Positions 6,067-12,781 of a stretch of DNA of 12,781 nucleotides are shown piece by piece (within the stretch, counting starts at the first letter, position 1; each line of letters starts with the position of its first letter). The notes beneath the pieces were generated by a model. The model was not told where the DNA came from, did not search any database, and saw nothing but the letters and a program-made list of their open reading frames with translations. The stretch is from an uncultured Clostridia bacterium (GTDB lineage Bacteria > Bacillota > Clostridia > TANB77 > CAG-508): contig CAJFQT010000035.1 in the NCBI GenBank assembly GCA_904419095.1, positions 1 through 12,781 on the forward strand, read 5' to 3'. The translations under genes and the position numbers were made by a program.

Positions 6067-8496
6067 TTATAACTTTCTAGCAAATTTCTTTTCAATATCA
6101 TATTGTGTCATTTTTATAGCTGTAGGTCTTCCATGTGGACAAGTAAATGGATTTGGCAATTGCAATAGTTTGTCCATTAAACTATCCACTTCCTCTGCTG
6201 TTAAAGCCATATGTGCTTTAACAGCTGCTTTACAAGCAACAGTTGCAATAAACCTTTCTTCTTTTTCTTGCTTTGCTGTTCTTGCAACTGTATTTATTTC
6301 ATCCAAAGTCTCTAAAAACAAATCCTTTGTATCTAAATCTATACAAACAGTTGGCACACCTGTTAATTTTATTGTATTCTCACCAAATTCTTCTAAGCTA
6401 AATCCAGCTTTTTCAAACATCGACATATTCTCTTTTGCAATATCCATTTCCTTATGTGTCAATGTAATTATATCTGGTAATAATAACATTTGAGAATCTT
6501 TTGAAGCATCACTATAATAATTTTTCTTTACTTTTTCATATAAAATCCTTTCATGTGCTGCATGCTGGTCAAGTATGTACATTTCCTTTCCCATTTCAAG
6601 AATAATGTATGTTTTAAAAACAATTCCAATAAACTTGTATGGTATTTTTTTGTATTCCTCAATATTTTCAAATAGACTAGTATTATCTTTTACAATGTCT
6701 ATTGCATCAACTTTATCATCTTTTTCCTCAATTTCCTCATCTTTAATTGGTTTTGTTTTGAATAATTTTTGATACATTTCATCAAAATCTATTTTTTCAT
6801 CTTGAGGTGTTTCTTGTATTTTTTCAATTTGTTTTTCTATCTCTTTTAATTCTTCTTTTTTATTTTGCAATTCTTTATCTTCTATACTCTTAGAAGTTTC
6901 TTCATTTGTGTTTTTTTGTTCTTCAACCATATTCTCATCTATTACATCATCATTTTGACTTGAATTTGCTTCTAATTGTTTTTGCTCTGCATTCAATTCT
7001 TTATCTATAACAACATTTCCTTCTAAGTCATATTTTTCTTCTTTATCATTTAATATAGAAATATCACTACTATCTGCTGTTTTATTATTTAAATCATCTA
7101 ACCCATTTGTATTATTTTTTTCTTCGACCCCATTGTTTTCTTCTACTATCTCTGCACTTACAGGTATTGATTTATTATCTTCATCTCTTTTTATATTTTC
7201 TCTCATTTGTAAATAATTTTCATTCAATTTAATAGATGGATTTTCTTCAACTTCTTTTTTTATACTTTGTTGTAAACTTTTTAGTTTTTCTAAAATATCA
7301 GCTGTATTTATTGGTTTACCAGCATCTGTATTTATCATTCTTGCTATATCTTTTTTTATAACTTCTTTTTCTTCTTTTGCATTAGTTTTGATATCACTTT
7401 CTTTTTCTATGTATTCTTTAATTTTTTCATTATTTGTATTTCTTAATTGAAATAATCCTGTACTTTTAGAGTTTTCTTCACCTTCTTTTACAGTATCTGC
7501 AACTAAATCTCCTTTTAACAAAGCATCTTTTATTGCATGATATATTGCTTGAAAAACTTTACTTTCCTCTTCAAATCTAACCTCTAATTTTGCTGGATGA
7601 ACATTAACATCTACCTTAGATGGATTCATTTCTATATTTAAAACTACAAATCCAAATTTTCCTATTGGTATCATCCCTTTATATGCCTGTTCAGTCGCCG
7701 CAGTTAAGGTTTTATCTTTTATATATCTTTTATTAACAAAAAATAATTGATTAGAACGATTTGATCTTGCTATTTCTGGCTTACCAATAACTCCTTCCAC
7801 TTTTATATCTTGATATTCATATTTTACTGGCAATACTCCTTCTGCAACATTTTTTCCATAAATACTATATATTACTGATTTTAAATCACCATTTCCATTC
7901 GTTTGTATTATTGTTTTTCCTGTATTTATCAATTTTATTGATATCTCAGGATGTACTAATGCTATTCTAGTAATAACATCTTCTATATATCCTGATTCTG
8001 TATAATCTTTTTTCAAAAATTTATATCTAACTGGAGTATTAAAAAACAAATTTCTTACTGTTATTGTAGTCCCTGTTCCACATCCAGCTTCTTCTTTTTC
8101 TAAAATATCTCCACCTTCTACTACTACTCTATACCCAATTTCTTGATTTGCAGTTTTAGATATCATTTCAACATTTGCTATTGCTGCAATACTTGCTAAA
8201 GCTTCTCCTCTAAACCCCATTGATGTTACTTTTGATAAATCATCAGCACTTCTTATTTTGCTTGTTGCATGTCTTTCAAATGCAATCTCTAAATCATCTT
8301 GTGCAATTCCTTTACCATTATCTGTTACTTTTATAAAAGAAATTCCACCATTCTTTATTTCAACTGTTATATTATTTGCTCCAGCATCAATTGAGTTTTC
8401 TACCATTTCTTTTATCACTGATGCTGGTCTTTCTATAACTTCACCAGCTGCTATTTTATTTATTGTTAAATCATCTAGCAACACTATATTTCCCAT
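6067..8496 (-). CDS. mutL: DNA mismatch repair endonuclease MutL
   Basis: This 809-residue protein couples MutS mismatch recognition to strand incision. The N-terminal GHKL ATPase shows KMVENSIDAG-type motif I (E33, N34, D38), DNGKGI 59-64, GFRGEAL 94-100 and NVHPAKLEVRF 298-308. The C-terminal domain has the endonuclease motif DQHAAHERILYE (643-654), ACKAAVKA (754-761) and the metal-site motif CPHGRP (786-791), so it is the nicking type found in bacteria lacking MutH. The linker between them (about 336-612) is unusually long, rich in Glu, Lys, Asn and Asp, and makes the protein roughly 180 residues longer than the Bacillus enzyme. ATG 8496 is preceded by GGAGG (8505-8509). mutS is not adjacent. 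The gene has its own promoter after the secF terminator. Confidence 0.96.
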   Translation of the reverse strand: MGNIVLLDDLTINKIAAGEVIERPASVIKEMVENSIDAGANNITVEIKNGGISFIKVTDNGKGIAQDDLEIAFERHATSKIRSADDLSKVTSMGFRGEALASIAAIANVEMISKTANQEIGYRVVVEGGDILEKEEAGCGTGTTITVRNLFFNTPVRYKFLKKDYTESGYIEDVITRIALVHPEISIKLINTGKTIIQTNGNGDLKSVIYSIYGKNVAEGVLPVKYEYQDIKVEGVIGKPEIARSNRSNQLFFVNKRYIKDKTLTAATEQAYKGMIPIGKFGFVVLNIEMNPSKVDVNVHPAKLEVRFEEESKVFQAIYHAIKDALLKGDLVADTVKEGEENSKSTGLFQLRNTNNEKIKEYIEKESDIKTNAKEEKEVIKKDIARMINTDAGKPINTADILEKLKSLQQSIKKEVEENPSIKLNENYLQMRENIKRDEDNKSIPVSAEIVEENNGVEEKNNTNGLDDLNNKTADSSDISILNDKEEKYDLEGNVVIDKELNAEQKQLEANSSQNDDVIDENMVEEQKNTNEETSKSIEDKELQNKKEELKEIEKQIEKIQETPQDEKIDFDEMYQKLFKTKPIKDEEIEEKDDKVDAIDIVKDNTSLFENIEEYKKIPYKFIGIVFKTYIILEMGKEMYILDQHAAHERILYEKVKKNYYSDASKDSQMLLLPDIITLTHKEMDIAKENMSMFEKAGFSLEEFGENTIKLTGVPTVCIDLDTKDLFLETLDEINTVARTAKQEKEERFIATVACKAAVKAHMALTAEEVDSLMDKLLQLPNPFTCPHGRPTAIKMTQYDIEKKFARKL

Positions 8497-8529
8497 TTAT
8501 TTATCCTCCATAATTTTTGCTTTTGCTCT

Positions 8530-8559
8530 ATTATATCATTATTTTATTTTTTTTGTATA
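8530..8559 (-). promoter_or_regulatory. Promoter of mutL with extended -10
   Basis: A perfect TATAAT (8530-8535) preceded by TGA forms an extended -10. TATACA (8554-8559, 4 of 6 matches) lies 18 bases upstream as the -35. It sits just after the secF terminator, and its -10 is 33 bases before the mutL ATG. Confidence 0.75.
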
Positions 8560-8569
8560 GATTTTTTAT

Positions 8570-8604
8570 AAAAAAATGAGGATTTTAGAAAACTAAATCC
8601 CCAT
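8570..8604 (-). terminator. Rho-independent terminator after secF
   Basis: The hairpin reads GGATTTAG, a 4-base loop, then CTAAAATCC on the minus strand (one mismatch or bulge). It is extended by ATG/CAT outside and followed by a run of T. It is placed 46 bases after the secF stop. Confidence 0.82.
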
Positions 8605-8650
8605 TTCTTTTACAGTTCAGACTCGCTTTAACCCCAAACTAATCTATAAA

Positions 8651-9319
8651 TTATTTTTTACTTTTATTTTCCTCTAATTTCTTTGCTTTTAGTTTATTTT
8701 CAAAACCACTTGCACAAGCAAATAATGTTAATATATAAACTGTTAATACCATTGGTATTGTAAGTCTTCCGATTGGTATTCTTGTTATTGCTATAATACT
8801 AAATAGCATAACTTGTGTGTATATTACAATTCCTATAGTTTTTGCCAATACTTTAATAGAATTTAATCTATAATATCTTATCATCATATATACTGCAATT
8901 ATTACTGTTGCAATTATAAATGGAACAATATAAGGTTTTATTATATCTCTTCCTCTTGTATGTGCAATAGTTGATAATTCAATATCTTCTTGCTGTGTAT
9001 CAGTACCATATTTTTCATTTATTTTATTAATTAAATCTGCTTTTTGTTCATCTGTAATATCTCTACTTGTAATTGAAACAGCATCTTCAAATACTTCTAC
9101 TTTTTGTATCATTACAGGTTGATTTCCAAATACTTCATCTGTTATTTCTTTTATATCTTTATTATCAAATGTTTGTCCTATACTTAATATTATTCTTTTT
9201 GAATCTTGATATTTCAAATCAAAATTAAAGCCTTTGACCACTATCATTATTATTCCTACAATTACTATTAATATTGATATTATGGCTACTAATTTTATTT
9301 TACTTTTCTTTTTCTCCAT
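8651..9319 (-). CDS. secF: SecF-like protein translocase subunit, short and divergent
   Basis: This 222-residue protein directly follows secD, with 21 bases between the genes and AGGAGG at 9326-9331. It has one N-terminal membrane segment (10-28), an extracytoplasmic P-domain of about 90 residues (GQTFDNKDIKEITDEVF and VSITSRDITDEQKADLINKI fit the ferredoxin-like SecF fold), then TIAHTRGRDIIKPYI (117-131), which corresponds to the family's pre-TM2 motif. Only about three more membrane segments follow (129-149, 160-178, 187-204). Canonical SecF is near 300 residues with six segments. Here the protein ends about where TM4 would, and the HDV and INDTIVVFDRIRE signatures are missing (FACASGFENKLK stands in that place). 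SecDF normally aids release of exported proteins using the proton gradient. Identity rests on P-domain features and the secD neighbour; proton-driven function is doubtful. Confidence 0.75.
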   Translation of the reverse strand: MEKKKSKIKLVAIISILIVIVGIIMIVVKGFNFDLKYQDSKRIILSIGQTFDNKDIKEITDEVFGNQPVMIQKVEVFEDAVSITSRDITDEQKADLINKINEKYGTDTQQEDIELSTIAHTRGRDIIKPYIVPFIIATVIIAVYMMIRYYRLNSIKVLAKTIGIVIYTQVMLFSIIAITRIPIGRLTIPMVLTVYILTLFACASGFENKLKAKKLEENKSKK

Positions 9320-9340
9320 TGTTAACCTCCTAAGTTTTCT

Positions 9341-10915
9341 CTATTTATTTTTTATCCTTAATAAATAAAATGTTATTATTGGATTATATACTGCAATTAA
9401 TAGTAATCCCCAGAACATAATCATTCCAAAGCTACTAATTGGTATCCATTTGATAAAGCTAAATGTTATTGCCATAATACAAATTGGTATTATTTTTATG
9501 AAGAAATCTTTAAATGTATCTTTCATTGCTTTTTTTACAACTTCATCTTCTTTTTCATCTTTTAATTTTTTGATTTTTAGTAATAATTTATTTTGGAATA
9601 TATAGTTTATTATCAAAATAATTGCTATTGCAAATATACCTTCTAATGCAACAATTACATTTGTATAACGTATAATAAGTGCAAAAATTGCTGCTAAGCC
9701 TACATATCCAATACTTGCTAAGAAACCATTTGTCTTATATCTAATTACTAATATTAATAATCCTAATACTATTGCTACTACTATTATTATTTCTATAATG
9801 TGTAATGCTTCTCTTGTTATATCTGATAAAATATATTGACTTACACCTTCATATTCTACTGGCATTTCTCCATTGCTGATAATTGTAGCCATATTTAATG
9901 CGTTTGTTGCATAGTCTTGTATTTGATCTTCCTCTGTTGCTGCGGAACCAACAACTAATGACATTTCACCTGTTTTTACTACATCATCAAAACTTGTGGT
10001 TAACATTTCTTCACCATCAAGCATTATTGTTACTTGTTTTTGAGTCTCCTCTGTTGTATTTTCGTCTGTTTCAGCTGTTGTATCATTTGTTGTATTCTCA
10101 GTAGTATTATTTTCTGCTGTTTCGCCTTCTACTGAAGTTGTATTTTCAGTAGTTGAATTTTCTGCTGCTGTTGCATTATCAGTTGAATTTTGATCACTTG
10201 TGTCATTTTGTTCTTCAATTGTTTTATATGTATTAGTCACATCTTCAAACTTTTTCTTTCCATCTTTATTAAATTGTATATCCAAATATACATTTGTTGC
10301 ATTTTGTGTAACTGAAGATTGTCCATACATAACTTTTGCTTCTTTAACATCACTATTTGTCATCAAAACTTCTTTAGTTTCTGAATCAACAATTTCAAAT
10401 TTTCCAACTGGTATAATTTCATTTATTATATCATCTGTTCTAGAATCTTCTGGTATGTTTATTGTAATTTCTCCTGTTTGCTCATTTACATTTATGCTAT
10501 ATTGTTCTACATCTAATTGTTTTAATCTTTTTTCTATAACCTCTTTTGATTTTTGATAATTTTCAGCAGTTAATTTTTCTTCTGAATTAACTGCTACACT
10601 CTCTTTAGTGTAACCTTTCTCTGCTAATTCTTCATCAGTTAAATTATCAGCATCTGTGACTTCATTTCCTTCAGAATCTTTTATTACATCATCCGTACCT
10701 GCTGATGGAGTTAATATAATTGATCTTTCTCCTTTTAAATCCATTCCATATGAATATCCTTTTACTTTATTTACCATTCTATTTTGATATTGAGTATATA
10801 TACCAAATATTGCTATCATTGCAATTAATACAACTATTAATGTACACACTATTATCTGTAGTTTTTTACTCCCCTTTTTTGGTGTCTTTTTTTCATTTTG
10901 TTCTTTTTCTTTCAT
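9341..10915 (-). CDS. secD: SecD-like protein translocase subunit with Thr/Asn/Glu-rich insert
   Basis: The protein is 524 residues, counted from ATG 10915, which has AGGAAG (10922-10927) 6 bases upstream. An in-frame ATG at 10951 overlaps the preceding gene and lacks an RBS. TM1 is at 20-40, followed by YSYGMDLKGERSIIL (54-68), the D1 motif with GG replaced by GE. The P1 head domain follows: VIEKRLKQLDVEQYSINV (126-143), ITINIPE, LVVGSAATEEDQIQDYATNAL and NGEMPVEY. TM2-TM6 are at about 370-392, 397-416, 420-441, 469-488 and 494-517. The usual VDANVLIFERIKE motif of TM4 is absent (IIINYIFQNKLLLKIKK-like sequence instead). Residues 235-293 form a low-complexity insert with a repeated decapeptide. 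SecD works with SecF and SecYEG on the outer face of the membrane. It lies between the HD gene and secF in one operon. Confidence 0.85.
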   Translation of the reverse strand: MKEKEQNEKKTPKKGSKKLQIIVCTLIVVLIAMIAIFGIYTQYQNRMVNKVKGYSYGMDLKGERSIILTPSAGTDDVIKDSEGNEVTDADNLTDEELAEKGYTKESVAVNSEEKLTAENYQKSKEVIEKRLKQLDVEQYSINVNEQTGEITINIPEDSRTDDIINEIIPVGKFEIVDSETKEVLMTNSDVKEAKVMYGQSSVTQNATNVYLDIQFNKDGKKKFEDVTNTYKTIEEQNDTSDQNSTDNATAAENSTTENTTSVEGETAENNTTENTTNDTTAETDENTTEETQKQVTIMLDGEEMLTTSFDDVVKTGEMSLVVGSAATEEDQIQDYATNALNMATIISNGEMPVEYEGVSQYILSDITREALHIIEIIIVVAIVLGLLILVIRYKTNGFLASIGYVGLAAIFALIIRYTNVIVALEGIFAIAIILIINYIFQNKLLLKIKKLKDEKEDEVVKKAMKDTFKDFFIKIIPICIMAITFSFIKWIPISSFGMIMFWGLLLIAVYNPIITFYLLRIKNK

Positions 10916-10931
10916 AATTTTCTTCCTTTCT

Positions 10932-11591
10932 CTATAATAATTTTGTATCATTTATTATCAATTCATACCATATTTTTAAATATTTAGCCGCATATTTACT
11001 CATCATTGTTCTATCCATAAATATTTCAAAATAATCTAATACTGGACAAATTTTAGTATCAATTTTTAATCGTAATGTTATTTTTCTTTCTTCTGGATTT
11101 AAACTTAAATTTGAATCTGTAACAGCATAATTTACTCTATCATGTATATCAAAAGTAGATAAATTTTTATTCGACACTCTATCTCTATGAACATCTGATT
11201 TATCTGCAAGTATTATTGCTGCCGAAATATCATTTACTGCTGTTCCTGTTTTTTCATCATGATTTCCTATTGCCATCATTATTTGCGTTCTTTCTTCAAC
11301 TGACATTCCCATTTCTTTTAAAATATTATAGGCAAGTATTGCTCCACTATGTGCATGGTCAACTCTATTTACACAGTTTCCTATATCATGCATGTATCCT
11401 GCTATTCTTGCTAGCTCAATTGTTCTTTCAGGATAATTTAATTTTTCAAGTATGTCTCCTGCCCTTTTTGATACAATTGAAATATGTCTATGTCCATGTT
11501 CTGTATATCCAATTTCGTTTAGCTGTTGTTGTGCACCTTTAATCAGAGCTTCTAACTCTTCATTTTCTTTAACATCTTGTAATGTTATCAT
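10932..11591 (-). CDS. HD-domain phosphohydrolase
   Basis: This 219-residue protein carries HD-superfamily metal ligands: H34/H36 in EHGHRH (31-36), H68-D69 in AGYMHDIGN (64-72), H79 and H81 in VDHAHSGA, H111-D112 in GNHDE, and D130 in LADKSDVHRDRV (128-139). This set matches HD hydrolases acting on phosphomonoesters or nucleotides; the substrate cannot be read from sequence. There are no membrane segments, so it is cytosolic. AGGAGG is placed 7 bases before ATG 11591. It is the promoter-proximal gene of an HD-secD-secF unit, 16 bases before the secD start. This association with secD is one I recall from other Clostridia, but it gives no clear functional link. Confidence 0.88.
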   Translation of the reverse strand: MITLQDVKENEELEALIKGAQQQLNEIGYTEHGHRHISIVSKRAGDILEKLNYPERTIELARIAGYMHDIGNCVNRVDHAHSGAILAYNILKEMGMSVEERTQIMMAIGNHDEKTGTAVNDISAAIILADKSDVHRDRVSNKNLSTFDIHDRVNYAVTDSNLSLNPEERKITLRLKIDTKICPVLDYFEIFMDRTMMSKYAAKYLKIWYELIINDTKLL

Positions 11592-11617
11592 TTGTTACCT
11601 CCTTTTTGTCTTTTTAG

Positions 11618-11646
11618 ATTTTATATTAAATTATTAAAAATATCAA
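11618..11646 (-). promoter_or_regulatory. Promoter of the HD-secD-secF operon
   Basis: TTGATA (11641-11646) and TAAAAT (11618-11623) are each one mismatch from consensus and are separated by exactly 17 bases. The -10 is 26 bases before the HD-protein ATG. Confidence 0.78.
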
Positions 11647-11761
11647 CCTTTTTTGGAATATTATTTTAGAAATAAAAAACGACCTACAAACTTTACAGTT
11701 AGTAAGTTATTATAATTTAGAGTAAACATCGTAGTTATCTAAAACTTTTTCTCACTTAATG

Positions 11762-11779
11762 ATTGATACAAATATCAAT
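11762..11779. repeat. Perfect inverted repeat ATTGATA-N4-TATCAAT, operator-like
   Basis: Two 7-base arms with a 4-base centre form a size typical of a dimeric regulator site. It lies about 115 bases upstream of the HD operon -35, which itself begins TTGATAT, like one arm. The binding protein is unknown. Confidence 0.45.
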
Positions 11780-11910
11780 ATTTTACTAAAACATATCATA
11801 ATTTTTATAAATTGCAATAGTTATTATGAAAAGTATTATACCTTATTGTACCAAATTTCTAGCAAAAGTCGATTTATGCAAATCGATTTTGTATAGATAA
11901 ACATATAAAA

Positions 11911-11970
11911 AGCATATGAAATATGTTAAAATGTTAGTGCTCAAACAAAACAATTTAACTTCCATATGCT
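11911..11970 (-). repeat. Two-part stem-loop with T-tract on the minus strand
   Basis: AGCATATG (11911-11918) pairs with CATATGCT (11963-11970), and inside it GTTAAA (11925-11930) pairs with TTTAAC (11954-11959), leaving a 23-base apical loop. On the minus strand the stem is followed by TTTTTAT, so it could end a short transcript. It could also be a transposon end. Confidence 0.5.
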
Positions 11971-12060
11971 CTTATTAATCATAACACGTTTTCTAAAAAA
12001 AGAAATGTATTTTCCATATAAAAGTATATGCCTTTCTAAAGTCATTCATTTTGTTGAAAA

Positions 12061-12111
12061 CCAAAATCCCCCGAAGGGGATGAAACTTATTTAGTTTCAT
12101 CATTCGGGGAA
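12061..12111 (-). terminator. Terminator enclosing the stop codon of the small exported-protein gene
   Basis: In RNA sense UUCCCCGAA (12103-12111) pairs with UUCGGGGGA (12067-12075), 9 pairs with one G-U. Inside it, AUGAAAC pairs with GUUUCAU (7 pairs) around a loop that contains the UAA stop. UUUUGG follows. A rival fold is the short CCCC-UUCG-GGGG tetraloop hairpin (12066-12081), which excludes the outer stem. Confidence 0.78.
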
Positions 12112-12386
12112 TATAGTTTTAGTGTTCCATCAGCATTGTACATTACAGTAGATCCTCCACCACCTTCACTTGTTCTAAAATAAGAATACATTACCATAGT
12201 ATCTGGATCATACATAATGTACTGCTCGATACAGGCTTCTTCAATTACTCTTTCCTCAACAAAAATAAATATTCCAGACTTAGATTGAACATCTATATCT
12301 GAGTCGGATATTTCTCCTGAACAAGCTGGTTGTGAAACACACATTCCAAGGGCGATAATCATCGCAAGCACTCTCCGTTTTGTCAT
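12087..12386 (-). CDS. Small exported protein or lipoprotein of unknown function
   Basis: The protein has 99 residues. The N-terminus (basic TKRR, then a hydrophobic stretch to about residue 17, then SQPAC) is a signal sequence. C22 could be a lipidated cysteine, but Q at -3 and P at -2 fit the lipobox poorly, so cleavage by ordinary signal peptidase is possible. The mature part has a turn-rich beta pattern, with EQYIMYDPDTMVMYSYF, GGGGSTVMYNADGTLKLY and a polar end. This resembles short domains of the DUF6440 kind found in mobile elements of Firmicutes (uncertain). AGGAGG at 12391-12396 lies 4 bases before ATG 12386. Codons such as CGG, GCG and ATC are commoner here than in the core genes, suggesting a foreign origin. 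It is monocistronic with its own terminator, downstream of a broken recombinase. Confidence 0.7.
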   Translation of the reverse strand: MTKRRVLAMIIALGMCVSQPACSGEISDSDIDVQSKSGIFIFVEERVIEEACIEQYIMYDPDTMVMYSYFRTSEGGGGSTVMYNADGTLKLYSPNDETK

Positions 12387-12417
12387 ATAACCTCCTGTTT
12401 AAAGTCCAAAAGACTAT

Positions 12418-12434
12418 ATTATAATATAATTATA
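12418..12434 (-). promoter_or_regulatory. Candidate -10 elements for the small exported-protein gene
   Basis: Two TATAAT hexamers (12418-12423 and 12429-12434) lie 22-33 bases upstream of the RBS. The expected -35 positions carry only A/T-rich, poorly matching hexamers. Confidence 0.4.
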
Positions 12435-12494
12435 ACATAATTTTACATAAAAAAAAAGTATTTTTAGTTTTATTAAATAATTTGAAAAATTTTG

Positions 12495-12781
12495 TTAGTT
12501 GTTCAAAATTCTAACCAATTTCTGTTCTATCTTATCAGAACTATAATGTATTCCTTTTGATTTACAATTAGGATTTTTACAAGTCAAATGATAGTAAACT
12601 TTTTCTTTTGCTATTCCACTATATTTAAAAAATTTGTAGAAGATAAAATTTTTCCACAAGTAGGAGATCTCTCAATTCCAGTAAATAAATGAATATGTTC
12701 TCCATAGTTTGAATGTTTATTTTTTTCTAAAACTCTTCTAGTTAATTTCCAAGTATCAACATCTATAATTTGTTCACAATA
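12495..12781 (-). pseudogene. Large serine recombinase, 3' fragment, frameshifted
   Basis: Reading on the minus strand from the right edge gives YCEQIIDVDTWKLTRRVLEKN, then HIHLFTGIERSPTCGKILSS, the junction between the recombinase domain and the zinc-ribbon domain of large serine integrases. The frame then stops (TAG) a few codons after a T6 run (A6 at 12627-12632). Adding one T restores FFKYSG, KEKVYYHLTCKNPNCKSKG and HYSSDKIEQKLVRILNN, ending at TAA 12495-12497. The first zinc cysteine has become serine (RSPTCG instead of the usual CPxCG), a second sign of decay. The end comes early compared with full integrases, which continue through a coiled-coil region. The 5' part lies beyond the window. 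Such enzymes insert and excise phages or integrative elements, so this marks an old mobile-element boundary. Confidence 0.75.

Larger units (their letters stand above)
11592..12060 (-). other. 470-base gene-free region with several inverted repeats
   Basis: There is no convincing gene. It holds the HD operon promoter (11618-11646), a perfect operator-like inverted repeat (11762-11779), a small hairpin CGATTT/AAATCG (11870-11885), a larger two-part stem-loop (11911-11970) and CATATA/TATATG (12015-12030). A TATAAT preceded by GG lies near 11830-11850 on the minus strand, without a good -35. The stretch lies next to recombinase debris and may be partly mobile-element remnant or contain a small RNA. 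Confidence 0.5.

Noticed and set aside
10916..10951. Longer SecD start at ATG 10951
   Set aside because: It overlaps the HD gene, has no RBS and adds residues without family support; ATG 10915 has AGGAAG at correct spacing.
11843..11965. 40-residue hydrophobic minus-strand frame starting at ATG 11965
   Set aside because: No usable RBS at normal spacing, and its first half falls in the stem-loop; it is likely chance, although a small membrane peptide cannot be wholly excluded.
1..12781. Complete DGR cassette (reverse transcriptase, Avd, template repeat) in the window
   Set aside because: No frame with reverse transcriptase motifs and no second copy of the variable block was found on either strand, so only a candidate target is claimed.
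1..12781. tRNA, rRNA or known riboswitch
   Set aside because: No cloverleaf, TTCGAATC-like T-arm or recognisable riboswitch core was seen in the intergenic stretches.

Overview
The window reads as chromosomal DNA from a low-GC Firmicute, most likely an uncultured, gut-type member of the Clostridia (inference). The reasons are strong A/T codon bias, AGGAGG ribosome binding sites on most genes, sigma-A-type promoters, and typical Clostridial core genes (sepF, a DivIVA-domain gene, miaA, a metal-site-containing mutL, and an HD-secD-secF cluster). Every supportable gene lies on the minus strand, so transcription runs from high to low coordinates. The plus-strand open frames are antisense shadows.

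Right edge to about 11.6 kb is an accessory patch. It holds the decayed 3' end of a large serine recombinase (12495-12781), a small exported protein or lipoprotein with richer GC than its surroundings (12087-12386), a terminator that swallows that gene's stop codon, and a 470-base gene-free stretch with several inverted repeats. From 11.6 to 8.65 kb a promoter drives HD phosphohydrolase - secD - secF, closed by a Rho-independent terminator. This SecD/SecF pair is strongly divergent: the acidic membrane motifs of canonical SecDF are absent and SecF is short. From 8.56 to 3.24 kb come mutL (with its own extended -10 promoter), a small unknown membrane protein, miaA, and an HlyD-type adaptor that overlaps miaA. 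miaA carries a single-base frameshift about 65 codons before its natural end. From 3.18 to 2.09 kb a TTGACA promoter, preceded by 11-base A/T repeats, drives sepF and a DivIVA-domain gene (division and polar growth), ending in a terminator.

The most interesting region is the left 2 kb: a MoxR-type AAA+ ATPase, 674 residues in the window and open at the left edge. It has an N-terminal domain resembling the C-type-lectin/FGE-like folds that diversity-generating retroelements (DGRs) mutate. Within it, a block of about 120 bases jumps from roughly 27% to 50% GC and is packed with NNC codons that are rare in the rest of the gene, as expected if AAC codons of a template repeat had been randomised at adenines. 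No reverse transcriptase, Avd gene or template repeat lies in the window, so a DGR acting here would have to sit elsewhere in the genome or be lost. The fusion of a putatively hypervariable display domain to a MoxR ATPase suggests a sensor or conflict-system role, but that is inference.
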